A stretch of DNA of 64,000 nt, taken from Diprion similis. Taxonomy: Eukaryota; Arthropoda; Insecta; Hymenoptera; Diprionidae. Under the pieces are notes generated by a model. It searched no databases. It worked only from the letters and a program-made list of their open reading frames with translations, and had not been told where the DNA came from. This document shows positions 40,220 through 53,352 of this stretch, piece after piece. The DNA lies in contig NC_060112.1 of assembly GCF_021155765.1 (NCBI RefSeq), forward strand, positions 17,856,001 to 17,920,000, written 5' to 3'. The position numbers and the translations under genes were made by a program. Numbering within the stretch: the first letter of the stretch is position 1; every line of letters begins with the position of its first letter.

Positions 40220-43200
40220 ATGGGTACGACAAACGCGGATACCGAGACGGGACACCAAAACGACGAGGCGGGCGTGGCGGGAGGCTCGATCGAGTCCTTT
40301 TTCGCCAACGCGGTGATCCTTGTCACCGGAGCGACTGGCTTCCTGGGCAAAGCGCTGCTCGAGAAGCTGCTAAGATCCTGTCCTCGGATCGGCACGATCT
40401 ACGTTCTAATACGCGCGAAGAAAGGACAGTCCGTCGAACAGAGGCACCAGGAGCTTATGGACAACCCGGTAAAAATGATCATAAATACATTTTCCTGTTT
40501 CTTTTCCTTTCACCTTTTTTTTTTTTTTTAATGATTTTTGTTCGTTTTTCTTTTTTTTTCTTTTTACTTCTTTATTCCCGCAGGAAGCAGAGATCGTCTT
40601 CGTACACCGTCACGGGTACGGTTTTACGTTTATAAATAGAAATGAAAATCTAATCACTTTCAAACCGTTATATTATCCCAACTCGGCCTCAAGGTTTATT
40701 TATACACACGGGTATACCTATAATGATTTGCAATTAATCACAGTTATATGCGCAGAAAAACAAACGTACTTTTATCATGCAACATTGTGTATGACTAATC
40801 AATAATGACGATACGTCGGGTTAAAGGGAATTAAAAACAGAAAAATATAGATAATTACAATTCTATTATACCTACGTAACGCAAACTCTTCTCTGCGGCG
40901 TTAAGAGATTCTTCATTCGCCGGACGGGGATCGAATTTTCTCCCAGGGACGAATGAAACGGTATTTTTGACACGCGTGCGCGATTTTCGCATTTTTTTTT
41001 TTTTTTTTTTCTTTCCAATACGTGAAATTTGGTTAAATAATTTAATAAATACGTGAATATGCCAAAAAGAAACGCAAAAATCCATACATGCGTCACAGAG
41101 AATACGGTGTGCACCAAAGACTAAGCGGGCTTATTAACTCCTCCGAATCCTGACACTCGGTTTCGAAAAGCCCGCTCCACGTCCTTGGTACCCAATGTAC
41201 TATTGCGAAATTTTGAATTCATCGAATTGACATTCTTTCAATGTCATCGAAATTTATAAAAACGAGTCGACTTTCACCGTACATTTTCAATACATCTTAC
41301 CGATTGCCACGTTATACAGACCTGTATCTTATAACATACGTAAGATAAATAAATGACAAAGTTTCACTTTTCTACGGCAATTTGTAAAATCATAAAAATT
41401 GCATTAAAGGTTACAACGCGATTTATGAAGAAATTCTCCGATAGAACGGCGTTCGAAATGAAAATAAAGAGTAAATTTACATTTAAAAAAATCCTTTCCA
41501 CATACGAGTAAATCGTCACGTGATCTGCATACGTTCTTCGGAAAGTAGTTCATGAAGAATGCAGCTACATGGAATGCAAAGTTAACGGGTTAGTTATAAT
41601 AAAAACAATTGTATGTGTAATCCGGGTTGCACAGTTGTGAAAAAAAATAAGACCCCCCCCCCTTCCCCAAAAAAATACAGAGTTCAACTTCTTTACTGAA
41701 TGAATATTTTTAGCCAACGTGTTTATTTTATAGACCTAAGAGTATTAAAATTCCAGATGAAAGCGAAGTTGGCAAGATGCCGATCGTGTAACATCTACAA
41801 TATTATACGAATAATGAAAGTTTGTGTGTAATATACTTTTTAAACCGGTTGTACAAAGTAGGCGAATAGTCGAGCCCACTGATGACTAGGTGTAATAATT
41901 GATCAATTGAGAGAGAGAGAGAGAGAGGGGGGGGGGGAAGGATATAAAATAGGAATGAAACGACTAAAAGTAGAAATATAGGTATGTCTTTCACTTCTTT
42001 TACGAGGAGGAGTGTAGAACGTTGCTCAAGGACGAAATCCACACGCGTCATCGTTGAAGAATTATTACACTGTTACAATTTATTACAGGCAGCTATATTG
42101 TTGAATAAAATTAAGAATCAACAAGTTATATAACATTGAGCAACGTTATAACTTTCCCCTAATGATTTTGACACACGCACGTACAACCAAATACATATAT
42201 GTAATAAATTTATGTGTTTATAATTTTTTCACAAATTATACACAGGGATTTACGAACGTATAAAAATGTACTGCAACAATTAGGACACGTCGATACGTTG
42301 GGATGAAAGGAACTAATTGATACCGTGGACGATGGCTCATCTTCGTCAATAGATATATGTATACAATTTAGTATTTCATCGAGATTCCGAAACCGTATTT
42401 CAGATTATTCACTTTCTTAAGACGACAAAAATTCTTTCCATCCTATATGTATATGCAATGCCTAGTCCACGTGGTGGCAACCTACTTATCGATATTATGT
42501 ATTATGTACAATGCCGACCACTCTAAGCGCGCGTGTAATAATCATCGACCTGAATCCATTACCCAGGAGCAGGAAAGCAATATAAGTATTCCACGTGAAG
42601 GGGAAAAACCGTCCTAGAATCGCAGAGTCCTGAGGTTTCAAACGATAGATATTGAGAAACGAGCCTACCTCGGGAATTTGAAAAATTGATTAAACAAAAA
42701 CCGAATAAAAAAGAAAAAAGAAAAAAGGATAAACTACTAATTTCCTCTCTTCCCTCGACGTGACCGGCAGGTTTTCAACAGAATACGATGGGAGTATCCC
42801 GGTAACATCGGCAAAGTGATTCCGATCAAGGGTGACGTCGCAATGCCGGATCTCGGTCTCAGCCCCGAAGACAGAGCGATGCTGATACAGAGAGTGACGA
42901 TAGTTTTCCACAGCGCGGCTACGGTCAGATTTGACGAGCCCTTAAAAGTAGCCGTCAATCTCAATACACGAGGCACCGAGCGAATGGTAGAGCTCTGCAA
43001 GTCCATTGAGAATTTAATCAGCTTCGTCCACGTCAGTACCGCCTACAGTAACGCGGATCAAAAGCGTATCCGAGAAGCGGTTTACACGTAAGTTTCATTG
43101 AGGAGAAACGGTGGATCGGTTAAAAGAAAAAAATATTGGGAACGAAAATATGGCGCTGCGACATCTGTTGGTGAAATAATGAGCTACTTTGGCAGGGAAG

Positions 43201-46200
43201 GTACCCCAGGTCAATCCCTCCGATTTGATTTATCTTGTAATATGTTATAGTAGACTAAAAACTAAGCGACACGTATTTTTTTTTTTTTTTTTTTCTTATC
43301 TGGCATTAAACATTTTAAGGGAGTGAAACTAACCTCCAAATTAAGGCACGTCAAGAGGAGATTTGGCGGTTTTATTTTTGTTTTCATTGAGAAAATTACA
43401 TTTTTTATTTCTCGTTATGAGGTAACTTTTCCAGTTCGATTGGTTAAAAAATATTGTGTTATTGTGGGTGAAACTGCCAAATCGCCCCTCGAAATGCCTC
43501 ACTTTGGAGGCCCCTTAAAGTGTTCAATGGCGGATAAAAAAAATACGTGTCGCTTAGTTTTTTGTTTTCTATAACATGTTACAAAAGAAATTAAATCGGC
43601 GAGATCGACCTGGAATACCTTCCTTGCGAGTGTGCTATATTTAATTTTGAAATAGCTTTTTTAACGTATTTTTTTCGGTACACTTATTCCTTCTTGAACG
43701 ACTAAAGCAGCTTCGCAGCTTGGACTCGATTTCCCTTAATTCCGTAATCGCGTACTAGTGACCTGAAACAATTTGCTAATAGCCCAATTCTCGCCGCCAT
43801 ATTGCTCAGCCACACCCCCCACGTTCGTTCCCGATAACGTATAACAATGAATTGAGTATCCAAACAGTAACTAAGATATATTTTACAATCCAGCACGAGA
43901 ATTCTACCCCAAGCGATGATAGAGATGTGCGAAAACCTCGACGACGAGACGTTGGCGTTCCTGGAGAAGAGGCTAATCGGCAAGCATCCCAACACCTACA
44001 CACTGACGAAAGGACTCGCCGAACAAATCGTCTCGACGAAGGGTGTCGGCTTGCCCATAGCTATAGTCAGACCCAGCATAGTGTGCGCGGCTTATCAGGA
44101 ACCGTTTCCTGGATGGGTCGACAATGTCTGCGGAATCACAGGTGAGCTCGATAACTCTCGACCCCTCGACCACTCTTCGTAATCTTGATCTTTCGGCCCG
44201 CACCTTCAAAGTTGGAAAGGAAATTTGTGAATCGTTTCGTTCGGATTCGGAAGAAAACTCTGAATTTTCGCATCAATCAATCGTTCTGAATCAGATCCAT
44301 AAGTACACGTCATAGCCGGACCTAAAACTGATTTCCGGTAAGAGGGTACAGAAACCCTGGAGTAATTCCACCCTCGTTTTATCCGATTCTACTTCGGTTA
44401 CATAAAGCTATCGTAGGGTGAGACACGAGTCCTTGAAATTTAGGAGACTTCGGGGTGCTAGTACGATTATCATTAAAAAATTGGGTGAAAGTACTTATAC
44501 ACGTACATACCTACGTTGGGTCTAGCCATGAACAGCTACAGGGATCTCAGGATATCACGTTTCAAACTATCGTCGGCTAAGCTGACTCAAGCGAGCAACG
44601 TATCGTTAGAAACCTTTCAATGACGCTCGGTTGAGGGGCTGCGAGATAATCTCGAAAGATGCTCGTCGCAGCGTATGGATACGATTAGCAACCTCTTACC
44701 GTATTCTCAAATCCGTGTAAAACGATAGGTTCCTTTCTAGCAATCACAGTGTATACATATAGTGAAGCTACCGTCTCCATGTTGTGAATAACACAACTAA
44801 TAATAATATAATGACGAGTCCTTCGCAAAGCCACAGTTATCGCGTTAATTACCTGTCCAAGACCCGTTTCTATCAGTTTCACCGAAGTTTCGAGGTTGCG
44901 AAAAAAATTCACTAAACACGGTTTGGATCATGTAGTTGCGCAAATCGATAATTCGCATTATACACACTTGGATATGCAAATTCTAAGCCAAACCACATAA
45001 TCGTACACAGGAATAATGATGGAAATTGGCCGAGGAACGATACGGAGTATCGTTTGCAACGCTGATCTGATCGTCGATGTCGTCCCGGTCGATCAAGTTG
45101 TCAACACCCTGATATCAGCAGCTTGGCACAACGTCATGTGCAGGCCGAAATCACTTCAGATCTACAACTGCACAAGTGGATCGTTAAATCCGATCAGGTA
45201 CCAACCCAATTCACCCCCCCCCCCTTCCCTCCCTTTTCCGATTCAATCGAAAAGCAAATCACTCCAGTCTGTTTGTCATGATCCCTCCGATTTCGAGGGA
45301 GGAAAGAAGCTGTATTATTGACTTGATCGCATTCTTTCCACGCGATCAATGTTCGATGGTTTGGTAGACGTTGTATACAATTTATCATTTCAGGTGGTCG
45401 GAATTTGGAAGTCTGACGAGGAAACACGCCATCGATTCCCCCACAAAATACGTCATGTGGTATCCAGGATTTACCTTCAGGACAAATAAATTCATCCACA
45501 AGCTATTGGTCGGAATTTTGCACTTTTTGCCAGCGTTTATAATCGACCTAGTCCTCAGATGCCAAGGTGGAAAGCCCATGTAAGTATAACGCGACAAAAA
45601 TATATTTCTAATTATTGTGTATTGTAGCAGTAAATCCCGATTCCTCAACCTAATCAGATTAACTTGTAATTCTTTCTCATATTTCTGTCCGAAGTTCTTT
45701 CAATCTAGGATACATGTTTTCATTGATAGTTTCGCCAAATCGATACACGGGATAACGACTATCGGATATACATTGATATAATACTCTTATACGCAACGCT
45801 AAATCGGCAACTTCTGTGACAAATTGTTCGATCATAAACCTTGTTGTAACCCTGATGTAATCGTACATTGTAACATTCGACAAAGTTCAAGTCGAGATCA
45901 TTAGAAAATCATTTCATACCATAATTGATCATCGTTGAATAGAAGATGCAGTCTCTCTATTTCAAAAATTTAAAATGTCTTCGGTCATTTCTTTTCCCTT
46001 TCAACAAGTTTGTCACTTTATCATCATCATAATCATGATCATCATCATTGATAAAACAACTTGTAAATCCTCTGGCATGATAATTTCCCATTTTTCCTCT
46101 ATACACAGAATGATGAAGATAACGCGAAGGTTTGAGAAAGCTGCAAAAACCGGTGAATTTTTTGCTGTAAACGAATGGTTATTCGACGCTGATAATATGA

Positions 46201-46569
46201 AAAATTTAGTCAAGGACGTAAAAATGACGAGTGATGCGAACGAGTTCAACGTCGACATGACCTACATTGATTGGGATGCCTACGTTCATCAGTACATGCT
46301 TGGAATTAGAAAATACATATTAAAAGACAGTCCAGACACCCTAACCAAGGCTAGAAGCCGCCTTTTGAAGTGAGTATACTAGTGCTTTTTTTCAAATTCT
46401 TTTCCAATTGCGTCTAACGTCAGTGACTATATTGATTTTCTTTTATATTTTTTGTTTTCTTTCTTTTCTTTTTTTTTATTCTTTTTTCAGACTCTACTGG
46501 GCTCACAGAATAACGCAGGCGTTCAGTGCCATTGTTATCATAAAAATGATAGCTAGTTTTGGTCGGTGA
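40220..46569 (+). CDS. Fatty acyl-CoA reductase (seven exons, 508 aa)
   Basis: NAD(P)H-dependent reduction of fatty acyl-CoA to fatty alcohol, feeding cuticular wax, ether lipid or pheromone synthesis; family members are ER or peroxisomal membrane proteins. Exons: 40220-40468, 42771-43087, 43894-44141, 45011-45197, 45394-45579, 46109-46369, 46491-46569. All junctions are GT-AG, phases match, and the sum is 1,527 nt including TGA. Residues 36-43 are TGATGFLG, the Rossmann nucleotide-binding motif; HSAATVRF follows in exon 2; YTLTK at 224-228 is the YxxxK catalytic pair. Exons 5-7 form the C-terminal Sterile-type domain, with hydrophobic segments around 371-388 and the last 15 residues. Length fits the family (~500-530 aa). 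The ATG at 40220 lies 29 codons before the Rossmann strand. Intron 1 (2.3 kb) holds poly-T and GA/G tracts; intron 2 carries a foldback element. AATAAA occurs at 46597 and 47214. Insects have many paralogues, so I give no symbol. Confidence 0.95.
41909..41937. repeat. (GA)9 followed by G11
   Basis: GA repeat running directly into an 11-nt G tract, in FAR intron 1. On the transcript it is purine-only, a potential G-rich element, but no regular G-quadruplex spacing is present. Confidence 0.9.
43192..43627. mobile_element. Large foldback element in FAR intron 2
   Basis: The left arm (43192 to about 43373) and the inverse of the right arm (43627 back to about 43468) align along roughly 160-180 nt at about three-quarters identity. 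Near-perfect blocks include GGAAGGTA, ACTAAGCGACACGTATTTTT and GATTTGGC. The left arm has a longer T run and about 12 extra bases near 43321. The centre, about 43374-43467, is unpaired and AT-rich. No protein is encoded; the 83-codon + frame at 43323-43574 is a by-product. No target duplication is evident. Best read as a decayed non-autonomous foldback DNA transposon within the intron. Confidence 0.82.
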
Positions 46570-48966
46570 TGTTTGTGAAACGGAGCACAAAAGGAGAATA
46601 AAAAAGGGGGGCGAAATTATTCTTATTTCAGTCGGTCGATGTTCTTTAAAAAAAAAATTCTCTGCTTTTTTTTTTTTTGGTTTCATTTTTTCATATGATC
46701 ATTGTCACGCACCTCAAGTATTCGCCGCGTGAGGTTTCCAAACGAGGAGTCTGACAAAAAAAAAACGGGGACAAAACAGAATGAAAGATCTGAAAAAAGG
46801 AACAAATGTAGTTTATAATATAACGTTATATACTACTATAGCCTTGTAGATGTACATACATACATTATAATGCTGTTTAATGTTTTATTACATTTACTGT
46901 TCCGCGATGTATTATGTACGATAATGTGAGGAAGTTACATTCACAGACCGGACGATATATATATATTATATACGACACGTAACATGCAGTTATACGCGAA
47001 AATATTATTTAATTATACAGATTAATGTAGAGATTAATAAGAAACGTGTTTAATTTGATTTTTCGCATGTTTTTTTCCTTTACTTTCTCTTTCTTACTCT
47101 CAACTTTAATCTATTACTCACGGATTTTCTCTTTTAACATCTGATTCGTAATATCAATTCCGCCGCTAATATTATAGGTATTTAAGTATACCTGCATGCT
47201 TATACAGCCACGCAATAAACGACCAAGTGCATACCAAAGAATATTTTCCAATAACGAAGATAAAAATATGAATATAGTGTCAGTATCAAAAAATTGTCTG
47301 TAATTCCAGTGTTTTTTTTATTCAATTTATTTGAGAACAGTGTAAATTAACCGCAGTGTGAGTGACGCGATAATAATTATAAAAATGATTACGAAAATGA
47401 CAATGGTATAATTATACTGGTACAACTCGCAAATATACATGTATAAATATTTTTTACTATTTTTTTGAAAGTTAGACAAAATGTGGAAGATTAATATTAC
47501 TTTTGGAATACGGATGAATGTTCCATCAGTTCTCATGTAGATCGTGGCTTTTCGACAGCAAGTCGTGATAGATAATTAATTGTACATAAACATATACATA
47601 ATAGATAAATGTATGCCGTTGAATTATACAATTTTATTACTTATACCGCACGCACTGTGCGTGTGATGTAGAAAATGATCAAATACCTGTATAATTTAGC
47701 ATTTTTTTAATTTTTTAATACGGTCAATTTTTTATTTTATTTTACTGGGGCCAAAACCTAACTGTTCCATTACAGGTATAATAATATACTGAAATGTACA
47801 TTACACATTTAGGGTAATCAAACATTTTTAAGAGGTGGTTTTTTAACGACACAATGAATAATAAACATTCATTCTTAGCTCAAGCATTCCGTGAAATGCT
47901 ACGTTACCCTCGGAGTATTAAAATTAATTAACGCAATTTTTCGTGCATAATTTATATATAAGTAGCGTATTATTTGAAAAAAAAAAACAAAATTAGAAAA
48001 CAGGAAAAATAATATTACAACCCTTATTTTATCATATTATTTATTGTAGAAATATGAAATAGCTAAGGTACGACAACGATCATCAATATGTACCTATATA
48101 TAATACATTCGGCTGCCGCAGTTTTGTGCTAAGAATCTTATACTATACCAGTAAATTCGAAATCGGGTTGCTGAAATAAGTGGCACGTATTTAAATATCA
48201 TACATAGGAGAAACATACGACCTAAGGACAACTCTTCAATTTAATGCTAATATCCGACGTGTAAATCATGTATAATTTTCAAGAGGTTCAAACACCTACA
48301 TATCTAAAATCTAGCCATATTGAATATTGAAGTAAACTAAAGACATATCCAACGAAAGATGATAAATCGGACCAATGGAAAAAATTATCTATTTGCATTT
48401 ATATGCATAACGTTGTGTACAGATATCGATCTGAATAATTATCGCGCTTTATGTATACACATAAGTTGTCATAGTTGTGTATATTTTTGCAGTATGTACA
48501 GCAGTGAGGCCTTTTGACGTTATATACGAATACTAACATTGAATACTTACGATATACATATATGGTATCTACATTCCGCGCCCAAATAGTTTTGTTACTT
48601 ATGCATTAGTGATATGTTATACACTGTTTCATTGTGAATAATATTTTTGTGTAATATATTCGGCAAATGTGCAGAATATCGTGTACTTTTGAATCATGTT
48701 ATAAGCTTTAAATATATAAATTTACACACAAGTTATATCTCTTAATTTTTCCAACCCAAGCACTATTCTACTTTGCCATCGAAAGTTCTACACGACAAAG
48801 AAATATTGAAAAAAGTATGTAGTCCGAAGAAGAAGGATCAACAAGGCATTTGGGAATGAGTGCCGATTTCGCTTAGTTTCTCCGTTAAGTCAATCCTTTT
48901 GATTAAATTGAATGCAATAGTGTGGAAAACTACTTCAGACTAACGTGTTAAATTTTTTTTCTAGTA
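46570..48966. other. FAR 3' UTR and intergenic spacer
   Basis: This follows the FAR stop codon. AATAAA hexamers at 46597-46602 and 47214-47219 are candidate polyadenylation signals, giving either a very short or a ~0.65 kb 3' UTR. The remainder is AT-rich, with no frame of interest, leading to the GNPTAB promoter region. I see no separate promoter motif that I would name. Confidence 0.5.
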
Positions 48967-49194
48967 ATGAAATATCTCACTGTCCCATCGATGACAACTT
49001 TTTGGAAAGTTTTGGGTAGCATTAAGAAGATCGATTTTGAAGGAAATAAGCGCATTCCTTCCTTCCCAAAAATGAAAGATACAAACGCCTGTTGGCATGC
49101 ACGCAAAAGTCGTTGGTGTATCACCGGTTGCCTACAAGACGGGCGTTTTATAGAGGCGATTCCTTCAAAATTAGCGATGTTTCTTCGTTATTAA
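48967..49194 (+). CDS. Hypothetical small ORF, 75 aa, upstream of GNPTAB
   Basis: Begins with an ATG at 48967, four bases after a good acceptor-like TTTTTTTTCTAG, and ends at TAA 49192-49194. The predicted peptide is basic, with several Trp and Lys residues (for example TTFWKVLGSIKK), and lacks signal peptide, membrane segment or known motif. It lies 285 bp upstream of the GNPTAB start on the same strand, so it may be a chance frame in the GNPTAB promoter or leader. I do not recognise it; weak evidence only. Confidence 0.2.
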   Translation: MKYLTVPSMTTFWKVLGSIKKIDFEGNKRIPSFPKMKDTNACWHARKSRWCITGCLQDGRFIEAIPSKLAMFLRY

Positions 49195-49478
49195 AGGTTT
49201 GCCGCATCTGAGAAAGTACAATTCAAAAACCGTTCCATTACAGGGATAAAATAATACTAATTTATTTCAAATTTATCAGAAGAATACGTTTGAAAGACAC
49301 ACTTCTGATCTCAAATGATTCATAGTCCACAGAATGAGAATCCCTGCATTTATCAATTTGTTCTCATTGTCGTTACACGAAGAAGACAAGAATGATGTGT
49401 AGCGGTCGAAGAACGGTACTTTGCGTATTTTTGCATTGAAAAAGAAATGCCCGCGCCTATTGGGATTTCATAAATATA

Positions 49479-52400
49479 ATGAGCACATGGAAATTAGTGC
49501 AGAGGCGGTGTTATGACCTCCTGTCTAATAAATATTCACTCCTCATTATTTTAGTCGCGTTCACCTGTATTTTCATCGGCATCGTACACTTCGGAGAGGT
49601 TAGAAAATTATTACCAAATTTTTGTTTATTTGTTCGCCACATTTCTGTTTTTCTATCCACGCAATTTTAATACCAAAACTATTTACGACGAAAAAATTTC
49701 ACACATGCTGTTAAAAATACAGTCAGGCTGTTTAATCCAATCAAACATGTCTCACAAAATATCCCTCATCGCTCCATTTTTTACTTTTGTATAAAATATG
49801 TTTATTTTACATTCGTGGAATCAATTTAGGTCTGGCTGGTGTGGAGTAAAGAAAAGTACGAAGCGGTGTTTCACTCGTTCAATGACAATATACTTGGCAC
49901 GTCGTTTCAAAAGAAGTTATGCCAGCATGTTCCCATAGACGTTGTTTACACTTGGGTAAACGGATCAGATCCGACATTCCTTCAAAACCTCGAAAAATAT
50001 GTACCGGTGACGGATGTCAACATAGCGACGTCGAGGTTCGACGACAAAGATGAACTACGATATTCTCTCAGATCTTTAGAGATGTATGCTCCGTGGGTGC
50101 GACACGTCTACATCGTTACCAACGGCCAAATACCGAGCTGGCTAGACATGGATAATCCAAGACTCACCCTGATCGCCCACGAAGATATATTTGTAAACCA
50201 TGACGATTTGCCAACCTTCTCTAGTCCAGCTATCGAAAGCCATATTCACAGGTATTTAACAACAGAAATGAAAAAACTCTCCAAAGAAATAATTCACTTT
50301 GTTACTTTTCTCCTTTTCAAGAATCCCTGGACTTTCTGACAAATTTTTGTACTTCAACGATGACGTCTTACTCGGTGCTGACGTTTGGCCCGAAGACTTT
50401 GTGACCAAGGCGGGTGGACAGAAAGTCTATCTCGCCTGGTGGGTTCCAGATTGTTCGGATATTTGCCCCTGGGCTTGGGTAGGCGACGGAGCATGCGATT
50501 CAGCGTGTAATACAACAATGTGTGAATTTGACGGTACGTTTTATTTTGAAACCTTAAATGTGTGACTTTTGAACAAAACAAAGAAAAGCTTGCCTTTTTT
50601 TATCCAGATTTTGTGTACGCATTAAAAAGATAAATTTGAATTTCAATGATTTTTTTAACAGGTGGAGATTGTGAACCAACTCTTAAGCCAACCGAGAGTG
50701 AACAGATGGACGAAGGAAGCGACTACCCATACAAATTTCTGCCAGAAAATCAGTTAAGAAATAGAGATGCTGTTAAAATTTTAAATATTCTAAAGAGGAG
50801 AAGTAATGAACCAGGAGAAATATTGGTGAACAGAACGCTGACTAGATCTTTGAAGTATTATGATGACTATACAGAAAATACTGAGGCAGAAATGTTAAAA
50901 AATAACCATGAACATTTGTTCACTGGTAATGAGGCTTTAAGTGATCCAAAAAATGTGATTAGACAAAGACTGCATAAATCAAGAAATAATGAAAAAAGAT
51001 TAATCGAGTCTTTAAGCCAAAATGTATTCCCGGTTTCACGTTCTACTACCAAAGCAAGGACAGAAAGTTCAAATTTAATGAAGAACTCTACAACAAGATT
51101 AGAAATTGTTGGGTCAAAGTTAAACCACATAGCTTCATACGAGAAAGAGAAATTCTTTATAAACATTAACGACTACGAACAACTTCGAGATCGATCTGCA
51201 AAAAAGGGCTCTGGGTCATTGCAATCAGCCCGATATATCGACAGAAGAAATCTACGTAGACTTTTGTCAGGGAATATTGGAAACATGAGCAGAGCAACTG
51301 ATAGAATTGAACTACAAAACTCTAGTCACGTAAATGTAAGCTCAACCAAAAATTTGAATCGATTGGAGCGGCGAAACCAATTGCAACGTTACCTGAATGA
51401 TAACATAATAAATTTGGTTCATTTCAATAATTCAAATAAGTCTTATCAGCATGGAAACCTCGAGCCCGAAACTGAATACGAGGATAGCGACACCGAAGCA
51501 ATGCAATGGAAACACAAATCGAGAAAGTTGGATACATATGCCGAATCACTGTTATACGTAAATAGAATATATAATTCGGTATACGGTTTTGAAAGGCGGA
51601 GAGTCCCAGCGCATATGCCTCATTTATTCGATAAGTCGATCATTCAAGATATGCAAACGAAGTTTGATAAGGAATTCAAAAAAACCTCTAGTCACAGAGT
51701 GAGAGACCGAGAAGATATGCAGTTTGCGTTTTCCTACTTTTACTTTCTCACAAGCGAAAAATTTAACGTCACTATCGAAACAATATTCGATATGTACGAC
51801 ACAGATAAATCAGGGTAATAAAAATTAGATTTTTTTGCATACAATTTCATTTCCTAAATCTTAAAATAGTAAGCAGCTTAACTCAAAATAATTAACGCTT
51901 TGTGATTTTTCCGTTTTTGCTGCCCAATATGAAGGTTGAAACTCGATATTTGAGACCGATAACAATAAAATGACAATAATGTTTTTACTTTCATTCTAGA
52001 ACCTGGTCTGATCGAGAAATCAGAACCCTACTATCACGGATATATCCATTGCCATTGGACTACGGTCTGGTTATGGAGTTTGAAAACCAAATTTCGAATT
52101 GTTCAAAATACATAGACGTTTCAAATGCTCCACAACCTCCACCCGGAGAAAGATATCTGGACTCAACTCTTGTAAGCAAACTGTCAATCTTCAATTATTG
52201 CCAGCTAAATGTTTGTAAAAAAAATTTACGTGTCTCCATGACTTTTGTGCAATGTATAACATCTATTGTTTTCAGCCAGTTGTCACGAAAAAGTTAATCG
52301 CAAAGTGCGGCTCAATAGCCAAAAAACTTCATGCCAAGTTCGGTACAAGAAAGCGCTATAAACACGAGCACTTCAAAGGCGATAGAAGTGAGGTTTTTAA

Positions 52401-52880
52401 AATGTTGACTAGTAACATTTCAGTGACCGTCCAATTTCTAGACGAACTTCGAAAGGAACCGAAGTAAGTTTTTAAATTATACTATTGTATGCAAGTATGT
52501 ACTTCTCCTCATTTTTCTTCACACTAGAATGACGAAAATTATTAATCTTAAAATCACATGGTTATTTCAGAAAATTTGTTTGCCTAAATGACAATATGGA
52601 TTCAACTCGACAGCCGGAAAACGAAGTGGTTAAAGCTTTACTTGGAGATTTTTATCGCTCACTGTATCCTTTAAGAAGTAGTTTTGAATTACCTGCTCAA
52701 TATCGTAATCGTTTTTCTCATCGCCATGAACTTATAGAATGGAGAGAACGTCGAACTAAAGCAAGGAATCTGCTACTCTGTTTTTTGACTTTACTGCTAG
52801 TTTTAACAGTTTACAACTTGTTTTACCATCAAGCAAGAAGGTTGTTACGCTTTCGAACAACGTCGATACTTCTTGTGTAA
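49479..52880 (+). CDS. GNPTAB: GlcNAc-1-phosphotransferase alpha/beta subunit precursor (seven exons, 858 aa)
   Basis: Transfers GlcNAc-1-phosphate to high-mannose glycans of lysosomal hydrolases in the cis-Golgi, the first step of the mannose-6-phosphate tag. Exons: 49479-49598, 49830-50251, 50322-50533, 50662-51814, 52000-52171, 52276-52463, 52571-52880; GT-AG junctions and phases fit and the sum is 2,577 nt. Residues 19-39 are the N-terminal signal anchor. [12 protein letters not shown] (76-87) is Stealth region 1; [15 protein letters not shown] (108-122) through [10 protein letters not shown] (136-145) is region 2; [14 protein letters not shown] (167-180) and FNDDV (192-196) are region 3. 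One six-Cys LNR (Notch) module lies at 225-255. A polar low-complexity spacer follows, then VPAHMPH, an EF-hand loop at 631-642, FVCLND (758-763) for region 4, and a C-terminal anchor at 822-841. It is shorter than the 1,256-aa human protein. Alternative C-terminal exons are described separately. Confidence 0.96.
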
Positions 52881-53352
52881 AATGGTATTGTTAAAAAACT
52901 TTTATCCACGTATGTTTTTTTCGAGAATTGTTTAGGCATACAATTCTGTTAGTTGTATCCAATTTATCATATCACCGTATTCTCAAGTCTGTAATATTCA
53001 TGCAGGACACGTACTCCTAGGTATAAAATCGATTGCCTAAATGAGGTTCAGTTAAAAACGAATTATACAGGCACATTTATAATAATGTATTGTACTTTTG
53101 TATTTACACAAGTGGGTACATCAGGTGTATGGCGCGTCATTTTTTACCATTACTAGTCAAATAGGAATCATTCATTTATAGTTATTAATATAGCAGCACA
53201 AAGTGCAGTGAGGTCAACAAGATTTTTTTTAACGATTTGAAATTCATATCGTGTACCTTGAAAACGCTGTTTAAGTTACTTGCCATAATTCATAACCCAC
53301 GCATTATAGTGATTGAATTATAATAAGTAATTTTTTAGTTTTTTTTATATAG

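Noticed and set aside
43323..43574. 83-codon + frame in FAR intron 2
   Set aside because: It lies wholly within the foldback element and has no protein features.
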